Assembly: GCA_026874595.1 (NCBI GenBank)
Contig: CM049316.1
Span: 57,359,676-57,423,675, forward strand
DNA: 64,000 bases
Reading direction: 5' to 3'
From: Sipunculus nudus
Taxonomy: Eukaryota > Annelida > Sipuncula > Golfingiida > Sipunculidae
Positions 49,201 through 60,830 of this stretch are shown in pieces. Each line of letters starts with the position of its first letter. Within the stretch, counting starts at the first letter, position 1. A program made the position numbers and the translations under genes. Under the pieces are notes generated by a model. It did no database searches and was not told where the DNA came from. It saw only the letters and a list, made by a program, of their open reading frames with translations.

Positions 49201-52200
49201 CAATTCCTGTCCAACCAAATGAAGGAAACAAAATCTTTTCCTCTTCCGTGTCAATTTAATAATCACAGTGATAATCAAACAAAATGTGATTTTAAAAATT
49301 ATTTTAAAAGTGTCAGATTGAAATAATAAACGGGTGACTAATAACTGTACACTCACATGATGAAGCTGTAAATGTGAATGATGAGTGGAAAGCAAGTAGA
49401 GATATCATCACTACAGAGCACACAACATTAACATTTACTAATATACTGTGGTTGGCTTCATATTTTTGAGGTTATATTTTTCACAGTTTTCCATTTTCAT
49501 TGTATTGCATTGGTTTTTAGTGCACAATCTCATAACAAGGAATCTTATATAGAGTATACCTCGGTACATATGTAATATCAACACAGGCCAGACATGATCA
49601 GAGCAATTTTTTTTGGATTTTAACATGGACACAGAATCTTCACAATCTGATGTGGAAATAAGGGAACATCAAACTAATGGGATTTACTTTTTCATTATCA
49701 AGGGATGTTAAAAAAAATTGATATTAATTACAATATCAATCTTGGATTTGTAGGTAAAACAAAAATATGTTGCTATTTATAATATCAAGGATTTGCCTTA
49801 AGATTTCAAATGCTGTAAGGTGTATAAATAACATACATGAAATATCAATGAGGAAACTGTCTTGATCATTTCTCCCATGTGTTCATGAGGTGTCTTATAC
49901 AGCAGAACCTCTCCTTACCAGCACCTCTGTACTATGGACACCTCATATTTACAGCCACTTACAGGCAGTCCCTTGACAGTAGGTCCTGAAAACTATAACC
50001 TTCCTACTAAGGGAACCTCTCTATTGCGGGCAAAATGTCTAGTCCAGTCAGTGTCCATAATTCAAAGGTTCTACTGTATATGAAGGTTTAATTTTTTTAT
50101 AAATTTTCAAAACATCATGAACTTAAAACCATCATAAATATACAGCCAATCACAGTATTTATATCAAACTCAACAAAAGATGACATTTTGTATAATTTAT
50201 GAATCATAACAATATATACCACATTTTTGTGTTGAAAAAAAAGACAGGTAAATATAATAAACAGGTGAAGAAGTGGAGGTTGTAAATTGATCAATTGATT
50301 GGTCAGACAGAATAATATTTATCATTATATTCAGGTCCTCATTTTGTGAAATAAGTCTTAATTCATCCTTCACACACTCAAATACCATAAAATGAACCAA
50401 ACATAGTATTGACACAAACCTCATACTGATCTTTAGTGGCTTCAATCTCAGCCTGGTTGCCTGGCAACAAATTCCCTGACTCAGCTCTGCTTTGACCTCT
50501 CTTGGCCTTGAGATGTTTGGACCTGTACTTGTACAGATAGTAGGGTACCACAGACTCTAGAAGCTGGCCAATAATCTGCTGTGTCACCAGCAATACTGCC
50601 AGACTCTGAAAATGTAAAACATTAATCAAGACATTAACACAATTAGATATATGTGAGAAGTTTTTCCAAAATAATATTTATTTTTCTTATTTCTTTGTCA
50701 ATCAGCATCAGGAATCAGGTATTTCATGATGGATCATCAGTAAAAATCTGTTCACCTCTTCCAACTGATAATTGGAAATAATCGTTGGTTTAGATGTATA
50801 AACTTTGAGACCATACGGTATATAGGCCAGTACATCATCTCAACTAATTATAGGCCTACATTAAGGATAATATAAGTAATATTATTAATGTTATAATTCT
50901 ATAGACTACATGCTGATACAGTAACTAAGGAATTGAGTTATTTTGTAAATGCAGACTTTTCACTAGTTTGCTTGCATGATGTATATAAGCACACATTTCC
51001 TCATCACAAAGCCTGAGTTACATGCAATAATTTGCAGTTAATTATGGCACTGCAAAATCAATAATCATATTGTTACCGATCATCAAATATAAATGATCCT
51101 CAGCCCATCACTACTGTCAATATTAATTATACACTGACTGAGGTATTGTAGTTTATTTCTCACAATAATAGTCTGGCCTGAATAAGTAAAGCCTGGGTAC
51201 GCCTTAACCAAAACTTAACATTTTAACCACAAATGATCAAATAGTTGCCAGAATCTAAACTTCATCTTGAAGTTTATAACCTAAGTATATGGATGTTCAA
51301 AGCATTTGACTACCAAGGCAGTTAACTGGTTGTAAAGATGAAAATCAACAAGGCACTTACACTTCGGAGGTATGCCATGTCTTGTTGGTAAAATGCGATA
51401 TAAAACAAACACATGAAGCAGTTCATGAAGTCAAACTGAAATAAGAATACAATATCTGAATATCTGCAAACCATAAGCAATGTTATCAATAAATACAGTG
51501 GAATCTGTCTGTAAGACCACCTGTCTTAAAAGACCACTTGTCTATTAAGACCACACTTGGATGGTTTTAACTTGGTTTTAACTGACCACCTGTGAATTAA
51601 GACCATTTCATCATTGTAAATGAATCACGTCCACAGAAACATCCCTATTAACATCTCATAATTTGTAAAATGCAGAGAAACTCTGCTTAGAGACTACCCC
51701 AGTTAAATGAAAACCCCAAGATTAAGACCACTTATTTTGTTTCCTGAGTGACTGTTAATGTTTAACCAGACTACACTGGACCAATTTCATTTAAATAAAT
51801 ATACTGTGGTTGGTTTCATGTTCGTGAGGGTTTCAATTTGTGATCTCAATGGAAGGAAAGTTATCACGAAAATAAAACCCTAAGCCATCAATACAGGTGA
51901 TCAAGAAAAGACCCAACATCACCACAGGTGAACAGTCATTTATTCTGTGGCTTCATTGGTATCTCTTTTAGGTTATCCATGCCTATCCAGTGCCCAAAGT
52001 CAAAAGATTGATTTTATAATATAAGTACAATGACATCTTTTAATGTCGAATATCAAAGTATCATTTAATATCCTACTTAAACATGCAAAGATTATCATAT
52101 CACAGGTCTTCCTGCACCACAACCATGCTTTTTTTTTAAATTATTTATGGAATTTTATATTTTTGGAATTATTTTTTTAGATTTTTTTATTGCAAATGTC

Positions 52201-55200
52201 TAGAATTCTTAAAAAATGTTTTGAAATTCAAAGTATAAAAAAAAAATTTCCATCATAAGAAAGATCATAATGAACTAAAAATCTCCAGTCAACACAGGTA
52301 TATGATAAAGAGCACTTGCAATTTGAGAAAACATTTCAGCAGATGTGGAAACACAAGACTGCATATATACAACTCTTGAAAAATAAACTAAACTTTTTAT
52401 ATTATTACAGTTATCATTATATAATTAAAGTATTATTAAAACTTGATACCTTAGACTGCAGGGATTGACACTAATGGTTAATTGCTTGCCTGGGGTTAGC
52501 AAAAGTTCGAGAAAATGGTGGTTGGGCGACCAAAAATTGGTCTCTTCTTGCTAGACTGGGCAAGAAGGTCCAACATTTATACATAAGGCTTTGCACAAGG
52601 CCTGAATCTAGGCTAATCTTAAGTTAGCAATGTTCTTTCTTGGAGAAATGAAATATTATAATACTTCATAAATTACCTGCATGTTTATCTGTGCAATTTT
52701 AAAGAGAAATAATATGAACAAACATTAGAACTTGTCTATTGTTGCAGTGTACACTTATGTTGTGTTCTTGGTTACAATCAATGAATTTTTTAGGAAAAGT
52801 AAAAATTTATGTGGGGCAGGTCAAAATTTGATGTTACTTGCCCTACTGGGCAATGTTGTCAAAGCTTAACCCTGGCCTGTCAAATAAACTCACCAGAACA
52901 AGTTTTGTGATGAGATGATTGTTGTAGGCTGACTGTAATCTGTGGTTTTCTGTAACAAAATATTAAATTTATATAGTACCTACTTGATATATACCACTAT
53001 ATGTATTATAAAAAACATAATGGAAACAGATGATCCAGAAAAGCTAAGCATTTAAGTTTAATTTATTCAGTTTGTCATTCTATGAAAAAAATAATTTCAG
53101 TTGTCGTTATCATCTGTAATTAATAAATGTCAGTTACTTATGCACATAATTTAGATATAACTTGTATTTATATTATATCACAGAAAAAATAAGAACTCCA
53201 CTTTACTATGTTTGTAATATGTCCTGGTCAATAGTTCCAAGTTTAAGTACTTTTTTTCAGAACAAATTATCATACCCCAGTCATTCAGTAGTTTTGCTAT
53301 CCTCCTGTAGATGGCGTTCAAAACTGATATAACAACAGCATAAAGCACAGTGGGTCCAAGCAGGATGATTCTGCTCCAGATGGTTTGGGTTTCTTTATGG
53401 TAAACTTTGGCATGGTCTTCGAGCCAGAAATACACAAGCATTATCCAAAAAGCGATGACAAGGCACACTAGTACAACCGGCATTGACACACCATAGAACC
53501 TGGCAAGTCTCTTCCATTTTGGATAATGCGGCTCTTTCCGCCCTGTCACCCTATTTTCCGCTAATGTTCCATAATATTCAGCCCTGGCTTCCTCGAAAGG
53601 TTCTGTGTGGATAGTCCCCCACTTATACGCCAATGTGGCGCAGTGGCGTTTCCAGGATTCCAGGAACACAGTGACCCAGACCATGTTGAATATGGAGAAG
53701 AAAAGCTGGAGGTTGACGTCACGGGTCGGGCTCAGGGCTGAGATTATACCGATGAAGGCCGGAGGTATGAGGGCCATAGTGTAGAAACCCAGAAACGCAA
53801 AGTACATGGCAACAGATTCACCGAAATAACGTCGAATTTCATCTGCAACAACAAAACAACATATCTAGAAAATATAAGTTCAGGTGGACATATACTACCT
53901 ATTTGATCTATTGTTACTAATTTTTTTTTTCAAGGAAGGCCGATTTATAGATTTTTTTCAAACGGAATCTGATGAAATTTTTAAGGGCATTTCGCAAATG
54001 GGCCAATGAAGAATTGATTAGATTTTGGTGATCTGGCACATGATCCAGATTCAGGAACTTCATCAAGGAATTTTCACAAATGTACAGTCACTTATGAGTA
54101 AATGAACCTCTGAATATGCACTGAATAAAACATGGTTTTGCAATTGTGAGCATCCCACGACAGCAGACCCCCCTTCCCCCAAATGGCAGAGGCTTGCATT
54201 CCATAAAATGCAGATTTCTAGTTGTCAGATGTATTTTTCAGAGTACCTTGTTCTGTCCAAAACACAATAACCTCCTCACAAAATCTAAAAGATGAGAGCT
54301 TCTTTACCTGAATACAGGTGCATCAACGTGATCTTGTGTCTTACCAAGAGGTTGTGGTTTCCAGAAGGCTTTGTACCAGGAGAACCCGAGTCTCTTCAGC
54401 ATCTCTTTATCATGAAGAGGGAAGAGTTTGGTGATCACATCTTCTTTCAGTAGTGCTGGGACTGTCATACAATACAACATCTTAAGGTATGTAAAACAAG
54501 TAACAGTTTCTTCAACAATGAGTTCAACTTCCTGGGACGATTTCAAATCAACCAACCAGAGCCATTTTTACAAAATTGAGAGAGCTCTACATTGTGATCA
54601 TTTCTGAGAAATATAGCTCGATGATTTCAGGGAGAACGGTTCTGAACATTTACTATTTTTTTCATGTAACCAACATGCAGCTCCTGTAATTTCTGATACA
54701 GTATGGGTTATCATACAGTTGTTGCTCACAAGTTTGCTCAAAATTGAAGATATGCTATACTCACAATTCATCGTAAAATTTACAATTCAAATATCTGCTG
54801 CTATACCTAAACATGTTGATAGTACGGTGCTTATGGCAAGTGATAGATCACGTATGAAAGCATAAAACAGAGCTCATACTAAACATTATGAAATGGTTAT
54901 AAGATAACTGTTTATTATATAATATGTTTAAGGATCAAATTCAAATTATTAAGGTTGTAAATACTGAACCTAATGGTGCTGAGATTAGGGGTGTTACAAT
55001 GCTTCAAATAATCAATTGCAACCCCTTTATCAGATTGTAATATATTCATAACCTCGTAAAGGATTTTTTTTATTATTTTATGCAAGCACCAGTGCTAAAG
55101 TCAGAGTGAGCTGTCCACTTTGACCAAGCACACAATGATGCTGAGACTATTACTGTGGATGTGCTCAAAATATAGTTAAAAAGTTAGCAAGTAAATTATT

Positions 55201-56588
55201 CCACTCACATAGGAACAAAATGGTAGTTATAAACAGAGGAAATTAAGCAACATTTTCCTTTACTTGCTAAAATTAACTAACATCTATTGTGATGAAACAT
55301 TTATTTTTATTTAAAAGAAAGTCTAAAATTTACTACTAAAGTCATAATTGAATCTAGAACTGAACCAAATATAAAGAATCAATTAATTGAAGCCCCCTCA
55401 CAATTCACAGGACTATTTGAGATTCCTTTATTTTACAAAGCTTGTGTATTCGTTTTCACAGAAGATGTACTGGATTATTATAACAGTTATTGATTAAATG
55501 TTTACATCCTTTCTCTACAGGTGGCAGGGCAACAATGCTACACAGCACAAGGCATGCCTCTTTCCCTCTGGATGTATTTACACTATCTTTTGTTTCATCA
55601 TACACTGAACCTCCCGCAGACTAATACAGATGATACTGGTACATGGTTGGTACATACCATGCAGATCACGTTTTTAAAGTATAGAAAAGCGTTCAGATCG
55701 AACATTAAGAATGAAAAAAATCACGAGGCTGTATGTAAATTTGTTTATTTTGTTAATGTAATTCAACGTCAGGTACCATGACAGACATGGCCACCATTTG
55801 GATATAGATTCAAGTACATGATTTGCTTTTCCACCGGTCAAAAATTAGATAAATATTTATATCTTATAAAACATTTATTCTTGATAAATTGTAGATTTAT
55901 TATGTTTGTCTCTTAATTCTGTTCATCTGCAAAGATAAAATGAACGTCATTCTGACAGATTTTTTAAGCATTTGTGTACAACCTTCGACAACAATGCCTG
56001 TACTCACCTGTAAGATTTCTCCTAGACTGAGATAGTCAAAAAAAATTTTTACCTTATTTTTCACCCTAAAAATCACACTCATCTTATATGTGAGATTGAC
56101 TTATGTGCGAGTTTTTCCGGTAACCTCTGCAAGTGTCACCAAAGTTACAATTTTACACTGATTAATGTGTTTGTCAAAATCAGTGTACAATTTACTATTT
56201 AAATTTCTGCAAGAAAAAAAATCTCTCTGGAAAGTCATTTTTAAAATTCACAGTTGAGTTATACCTGAAGCAAGAGAGGTATAAAGAAAGCATTGTAGCC
56301 TTGAGTACTGTTTCAATGTCAGGTATCCTGCTATAATTTGAGGATTTGGGTGATGTCCAAAAGTGTTAATCTCCTCTAAACTTGACCAATACACATCCCT
56401 TTGCTATTTCTAAACACTGTGGAAACATCAGTTATAAAATGAGTAATACATACTGATGGCTTCACCAGGGTACAGCTTTATCTTGGAGCCAGGTACATGG
56501 ACATCTTCTGACGACGCTCGCACAGTCTTCAGTTCGTGCAGGACGATCTTCTGTTTCTCACAGTCAGTCAGAAAATGATCCAGGTCAT
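36752..56588 (-). CDS. ANO10: Anoctamin-10-like TMEM16 membrane protein (gene C, 5' end not found)
   Basis: Minus-strand exons: 56454-56588, 54345-54461, 53276-53842, 52894-52949, 51361-51435, 50420-50605, optional 46540-46566, 43010-43201, 42447-42578, 41840-41956, 36752-36832. All phases fit and give about 550 residues; human ANO10 has 660, so roughly 110 N-terminal residues are missing upstream of 56588. Signature text: [106 protein letters not shown]. The short loop before GTLDDYLE favours ANO10 over ANO8, whose loop is far longer. TMEM16 proteins are Ca2+-linked lipid scramblases or chloride channels of the plasma membrane or ER; the E of NNITEIR is in the Ca2+-site helix of the family. 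Introns reach 7 kb. Confidence 0.92.
37413..37484 (+). repeat. Left bracket repeat of the satellite array
   Basis: 72 bp beginning GGCATGGATTAAGTGGCAAG and ending CAGCTTAAAC, repeated with two or so changes at 40709-40780, on the other side of the array. Confidence 0.9.
37485..40540 (+). repeat. Tandem array, about 278-bp unit in 1112-bp higher-order repeats
   Basis: Unit starts (GGTTGCAGGTGGCGCCACCA) at about 37634, 37914, 38191, 38469, 38746, 39029, 39303, 39581, 39858, 40138 and 40415. Units four apart are nearly identical (37634/38746/39858; 38191/39303/40415; 38469/39581), while neighbours differ more, so the higher-order unit is four monomers, 1112 bp. Recurring words are CGGTCAAACGGTTCC and GAGATATGAG. 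Each unit happens to hold an open frame of about 77 codons; I do not regard these as genes. It lies in the last intron of gene C. Confidence 0.95.
40709..40780 (+). repeat. Right bracket repeat of the satellite array
   Basis: Near-identical to 37413-37484, followed by CATTGTCTAGACA and a C12 run. Confidence 0.9.
41098..41565 (+). repeat. Dispersed repeat R4, copy 1
   Basis: Holds GGACAGATGACTAAGTTCAA, CTTGAGAGAGATTGTTCCAGG and a GACGGACGCCGGACGG-like end with GACGCCACACCATCGC. The same order occurs at 63494-63864. Confidence 0.85.
42037..42440 (+). repeat. Imperfect tandem repeat, unit about 75-85 bp
   Basis: Words TACATTACAATCTGTATCTTTATGAGACAGAGCACAAGTCTATGCTTC-like (in pieces: ACAATCTGTATCTTT, GACAGAGCACAAG, ATGATTAAGTTA) recur four to five times with drift between two gene C exons. 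Confidence 0.75.
43202..46539. other. Gene C intron without recognised features
   Basis: AT-rich intron. Plus-strand open frames at 43312-43509 and 43506-43841 match no family I know. Confidence 0.6.
46540..46566 (-). CDS. ANO10: Candidate 27-bp microexon of gene C
   Basis: Acceptor TTTACTCAG, nine codons ACDKSQWHE, donor GAG|GTTTGT, phase 0 at both ends, so it can be included or skipped without changing frame. It would lengthen the loop between EATKDQYE and GTLDDYLE to nearly the human ANO10 length. The donor heptamer equals that of the preceding exon (GAG|GTTTGT). Confidence 0.4.
46947..47104 (+). repeat. Dispersed repeat R1, copy in gene C intron, ending in a perfect palindrome
   Basis: Same layout as 15105-15256: GTTGGATGCATGTTATACCA ... 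CTCTCATTGGT. It ends in the perfect 20-bp palindrome TGCAGTGGATATCCACTGCA at 47085-47104. Confidence 0.7.
47124..47743. mobile_element. MITE-like element with AGCCTGCCGCC inverted ends
   Basis: AGCCTGCCGCCCACTG at 47124-47139 is inverted at 47725-47740 (CAGTTGGCGGCAGGCT) with one difference. Inside, the right third is packed with GTCACAGACTGTCTG-like and GCAACTGGTCACAG-like subterminal repeats. No coding capacity; a non-autonomous DNA transposon in a gene C intron. Confidence 0.75.
47744..49899. other. Gene C intron without recognised features
   Basis: AT-rich; open frames are short and unsupported by splice context or family similarity. Confidence 0.55.
49898..50079. mobile_element. Short Tc1/mariner- or pogo-like MITE
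   Basis: TACAGCAGAACCT at the left and AGGTTCTACTGTATA at the right form inverted ends with one mismatch and a TA at both flanks. About 180 bp, no coding. Confidence 0.65.
50420..52949 (-). CDS. ANO10: Gene C middle exons
   Basis: 52894-52949 ([19 protein letters not shown]), 51361-51435 ([20 protein letters not shown]), 50420-50605 ([20 protein letters not shown] to EATKDQYE). They match ANO10 ENHRLESAYQNHLI, FNFLNCFASLFYIAF and SLATLLITSQILNQIMES in order. Phases 1-0, 0-0 and 0-0. Confidence 0.9.
51497..51790. repeat. AAGACCAC-rich repeat
   Basis: AAGACCAC or AGACCACxTGT recurs at least six times (for example near 51512, 51530, 51549 and 51725) between two gene C exons. It resembles the ends of short DNA elements but the boundaries are unclear. 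Confidence 0.55.
53276..53842 (-). CDS. ANO10: Gene C large transmembrane exon
   Basis: A 567-bp exon with several hydrophobic helices ([41 protein letters not shown]) and conserved blocks FESWKR-type (FLESWKR), [11 protein letters not shown] and RIAKLLNDW. It corresponds to the first transmembrane helices of TMEM16 proteins and their intervening loop. Confidence 0.92.
54345..56588 (-). CDS. ANO10: Gene C cytosolic N-terminal exons
   Basis: 56454-56588 encodes [20 protein letters not shown] to KLYPGEA (human ANO10 DFLTMAECQFIIKHELENL to KLYPGKS). 54345-54461 encodes [20 protein letters not shown] to FWKPQPL. The exon at 56454 needs one base from an upstream exon, so it is not the first coding exon. 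Confidence 0.88.
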
Positions 56589-56952
56589 CTGCAGGGAAGA
56601 TAAAATATTCATACATGTGAAGACTAACCTGGGATGAAAAACTGCAAGAGAATCCATATGACACAGATAACTTAATGGGGCCTATTCTGATATCTGAAGC
56701 ATATATATTAACCAAAGATAAACCCTTGAACCTTCCTAAAAATTGGCTAGAAAATGATGATCCAGCTCTACACAAGCTTTTTGATTTGTTTATATCCACA
56801 TGTTTATTATATGTCGGGGCTATAAAAAAATTTTGGGGGGCGGGGTGGCCAAAATAATCCAAACACATTCAACAAGGATATCTAGTGACCAAACAGATGA
56901 ACAATAATTTTGCAAATGGTGTTTTGCAGGAGTGACTTTTCAATTTCCACGT

Positions 56953-57065
56953 ACAGTAGAACGCCGTTTTTCCAAAAGCGTTGGGGGACAAACTTTTTGT
57001 TCGTAACAACGAACATTCGAAAATGCGGACAAGGATCTAGCGGCAAGTTTGAATGACAGTAAATA
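56953..57065. mobile_element. Fragment of a pogo/Tigger-like MITE
   Basis: TACAGTAGAACGCCGTTTTTC followed by GTTCGTAACAACGAACATTC, a short palindrome. The matching right end is not seen. Similar words occur at 22502-22569 and 23537-23625. Confidence 0.4.
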
Positions 57066-59094
57066 ATTAACTAAATGCTATTTTACTCAAGGAACACAGT
57101 GTTTCTTGGACGTATAAAAGATATTGGACTATTGCTGAGCATAATTCTCAACGGTCAGTCTAACATGCATCAAGGTTACATGCATGCTCTTTTTTTCATC
57201 AAATTCACTGGAGGGAAAGGTCAAATGACATCGCCACGATCTACGTAATTGAAGACAGGGACATATAAAAGCTATTCGAGCACAGGGGGAAAGGTAACAC
57301 TGAAACTGTTCACATATGTTTTATTTACACTTTTGTAATAATACATGTCATGATGACTATAAAGTATTATTATATATATCTGCCAATCTTCATCAAATAT
57401 AAATGTATTCACATAAAAGGTATGTTCTTGATCAGTCATATTTACATGAGCCAATCCCTGATCAAACCCAGGTTATATACTGTATGGTATGTGATTACCC
57501 ATGAGTATTAATTAATGGTTATTAAAATACCTCAGCTGATGTTGACTGGATTAGCCTGAAAGGCATAGTCAATATGAACATGAATAAAAATACTGAACAA
57601 AAAATCCAATGAAAAGTACAAATGTTGGTTTATCTATCAAATGACACATTTCCATCATTCAAAGACATATATATTTGACAGAAAACTTGCCTCTATTCAT
57701 ATGTATATTCCCATCCAAAGAACTGTCAGATTAGTATCTAAGTGATCCATTTAATTCAAGCAAGTCTTAATTACACATAACTTAATGTGACTGAATTATA
57801 TAGGATAGATATTAACAAGCGACCCATTGGGGACTGTGCTCAGCTGAAGTTGAACTTGAAGGTAAAAATCTACAATAATATCAAATGGAAATAAAGTGTA
57901 AGAGGAAGAGGTAATATAGGCCATGGTCAGTTTATATGATTGGTTTGTATTGATGAGCAAGAAATTGTTGCAAATAATATTTTGTGACCTGACCATGTGT
58001 TTCCTAATGTTGAAACTGAAGCATGTGAGCAGTTTGTGAACAAATGATCTGTACTATTACCATGATCATTAGTTGGCTTTTTGATTAACTGTTGACATTT
58101 TAGTAGTTTACACATTTGTTCAATCTATTTTTTTTACAATATATATTATTAAATATATATGTATTTTTTTTATTTTATGAAATGTATACAGTTGAAATAT
58201 AACTAATTAACAACGTACATACAGGGAAAACAAAGCTTGATCTCCAATTCTGCTGAAAATAATGAACAAATATTTGCATTAGATCCTCATTTTTTTATCG
58301 CATCAATTTTTTTTTATTATAAGTTTATATTTCTATACATTTCCAATATAACATTAATATTTGAATATAAAAGTTGATTCATAATTCTCAATTGCATAAT
58401 CATGAATCTCAATCTTTTCATATAACACCACATCATGCATACAAATGTTTATTTAATTTTAACCGCATAAATATATCTTTTAAATCTGCAAAACAATAAA
58501 TATCTAAGAATAATACTTGATTTAGAATTCACAATTTTAAATTGTGTCTTTATTTATCCATAATGTGCTTCACATTTTATAAATTTAAGCATACTGATGG
58601 GTTTAATTATATTTGTTAAAATCATTTAAAAGAAATTTAATTTCTTAAAAAATGCTACATTCACACAACATGGCATCTTCTGGATTACACCTTGAATTAC
58701 TTTTTCAAGGAAAGTTTTTGTATATTGGAGTGCATGGAAACAGCATTACAATTAAGGAGATACAGTGAAAACAATAACAATAAATGCAGAACACTTGGTG
58801 GGTTGGATTTGTCGGGGGGGGGGGGGATTTGGGGTGGTGATTTGAGAATAACTGTACACCTGTCACAGCAGGGGATCTCCCTCAGTGACTGTAACAAATC
58901 AGAAACCCTGGCATAGCTGACTTCCAGTGACCTGGAGTGGGACCCTGCATCTGTAATCTGTAATCAAATCAAAAGACTACAATAGAGCCTCAAGAAAAAA
59001 ATCAATAACTAGCCTAATTTTCAAGCTTTTATTTTCAAATTTCAGATTTATACAAATTAAATACTTATGTTTACATGCTTAGAAAATTAAATTA
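57066..59094. other. Region upstream of the first recognised gene C exon, no gene seen
   Basis: AT-rich, includes a G13 run at 58814-58826. No exon with family support. Confidence 0.55.
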
Positions 59095-59710
59095 ATGGTA
59101 CTTACAGGAAAAAAAAGTGCCATGGTCAAAGTAGAGCAAAATTTAAGGTACCAATTTTATTTTTATGCTAATTTCTTAAAAAATTTACAAAATTCAGATA
59201 TAATTTTGGGTAAACAATTGAATTTTAATTAAACATAGTTATTAACTTGGGAAAATAGACTCTAGTTTCAAAATTTTTCATGTTTAGTGACCAAATATTT
59301 TTCCTGATTTTTTACAGTCCATTATGTTCAGGCCCATAACTTAAAGAAATTATTCTTAACAGACTTAAATTTCTGGCATGTACATAGGAACTATATAGAG
59401 GAATATTTATGGTAAATATGAAGAAAAACAGATGGGTAGTTTTGATATTAGGCAGTCCTGAAGTGTGAAAATATGTTTTTAATAAAAAATTGAGGTTTTT
59501 CCTTGATTTCTCAAAGGAACGAAGTCGCAAAGACCCAGTTTTCGGCTTGGTAAGAGATCTTGGGGACATTTAACATTATGCCGAATTTTGGATTCCTAGG
59601 TCTTATGGTTTCAAAACGTGCCACATCTACGGACAGAAGGACAGGCAGACGGACGACGGACAATGGACAACGACCATAGCTCAGATGACTTTTATTCAGC
59701 TGAGCTGAAA
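59095..59710 (+). repeat. Dispersed repeat R3, copy 3
   Basis: GTCGCAAAGACCCAGTTTTC, GGATTCCTAGGTCTTA and CAAAACGTGCCACATCTACG are shared with 29085-29712. It lies in the presumed 5' part of gene C. Confidence 0.8.
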
Positions 59711-60587
59711 ATGAATAACTGTGGTTGCCTTTTTGTTTTGGAAAGTTTCATATTTGAGATATTCATGATATTCAGAATAGTCACTAAAATAAAACTTACA
59801 TGAATATTAAAGAGGATGCATTGTCGAAGACAAGTGAAAAGGTAACGATGGAAATTATGAATAAAAATATGAAATTTTGTTAATTCAAATGTTACTATAT
59901 TATCAGTGATATCTCTCAAATTATATGCCATTATGGTAATAAACAATAATCTCCACTTGTTTAATTTTCCTTTGGTCCGGGCTTCATCGTCAACATTTTG
60001 CGCACATATTATTTGTATAACTGATGAATACAGAAATGGTTGTACTTTGTGCAGATTTTTTGTTCGATAAGATCATTTAAATTAAACCCTCATGAAATGC
60101 TGATAAAGCTAAACCAACCATGCAGCCACCATACATGAAGATAAGAGAATAATCAGAAAACAGACAATTTCTATGAAGCATGCATCATGAATCTGAAGCC
60201 ACTCTTGTGAATATAAATATTTTACTACAACAATGGACATATAATTTTCAGATACTCTCTGGGAAAATAAACTGATGGTAGCACAAATGATTTTATCATA
60301 TACCTTTGTAAACATAAACATTCAGGGGCTGGAAGTTTCTGCATTATTGAAAACCTGCTAGGAACTGCTTGACACTTTTAATGGTTGAACTTGGTTAGCA
60401 TGAAAGCAAACATCTTTTTAAAGCATTTTATCTATCCTTACAAAATATATTACATGCAGGCATCTTTGCAGGATGTGCCAAGGGTGTAATTAAATGCAAG
60501 ATGTGTAACATGTGACTTTGTAATAAATCATTATGAGTTGTTTAATCGAAATGTCATTGACCTACTTATGTCAGGTAAAGCTTGGAA

Positions 60588-60830
60588 CTAGCTTCTGTGG
60601 CTCAGGGGTAGAGAACAGGACTCAAAACCAGAAGACAGTGAGTTCAAATTTCAGCCCAGGAGCAGTGAGATTTTCACGGTCAGTCCTAACCCAGGTTAAG
60701 CCAATGCAGCCCTGCAATTGGGTTGATTACACACCAAGGACCTGCAGGTGCAGAAGACACTGGGCCTGGGTGTCTCCAGGATATAAAATTAGGAAGTGAG
60801 TCTTACCATCCCATCAAGATGTCTCAAACT
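60588..60830 (+). mobile_element. tRNA-derived SINE
   Basis: TGTGGCTCAGGGGTAGAG (A-box, 60596-60613) and GAGTTCAAATTTCAG (B-box, 60640-60654) spaced as in a tRNA promoter, followed by a non-tRNA body (GACCTGCAGGTGCAGAAGAC). No acceptor stem, so not a functional tRNA gene. Confidence 0.75.

Noticed and set aside
36752-56588. Assignment to ANO8 rather than ANO10
   Set aside because: ANO8 has a very long acidic loop before the DYxEMFxQFGYV block; here the loop is only about 40 residues, as in ANO10.
60588-60664. tRNA gene
   Set aside because: A- and B-box present but no acceptor stem pairing and a long non-tRNA body follows, so it is a SINE.
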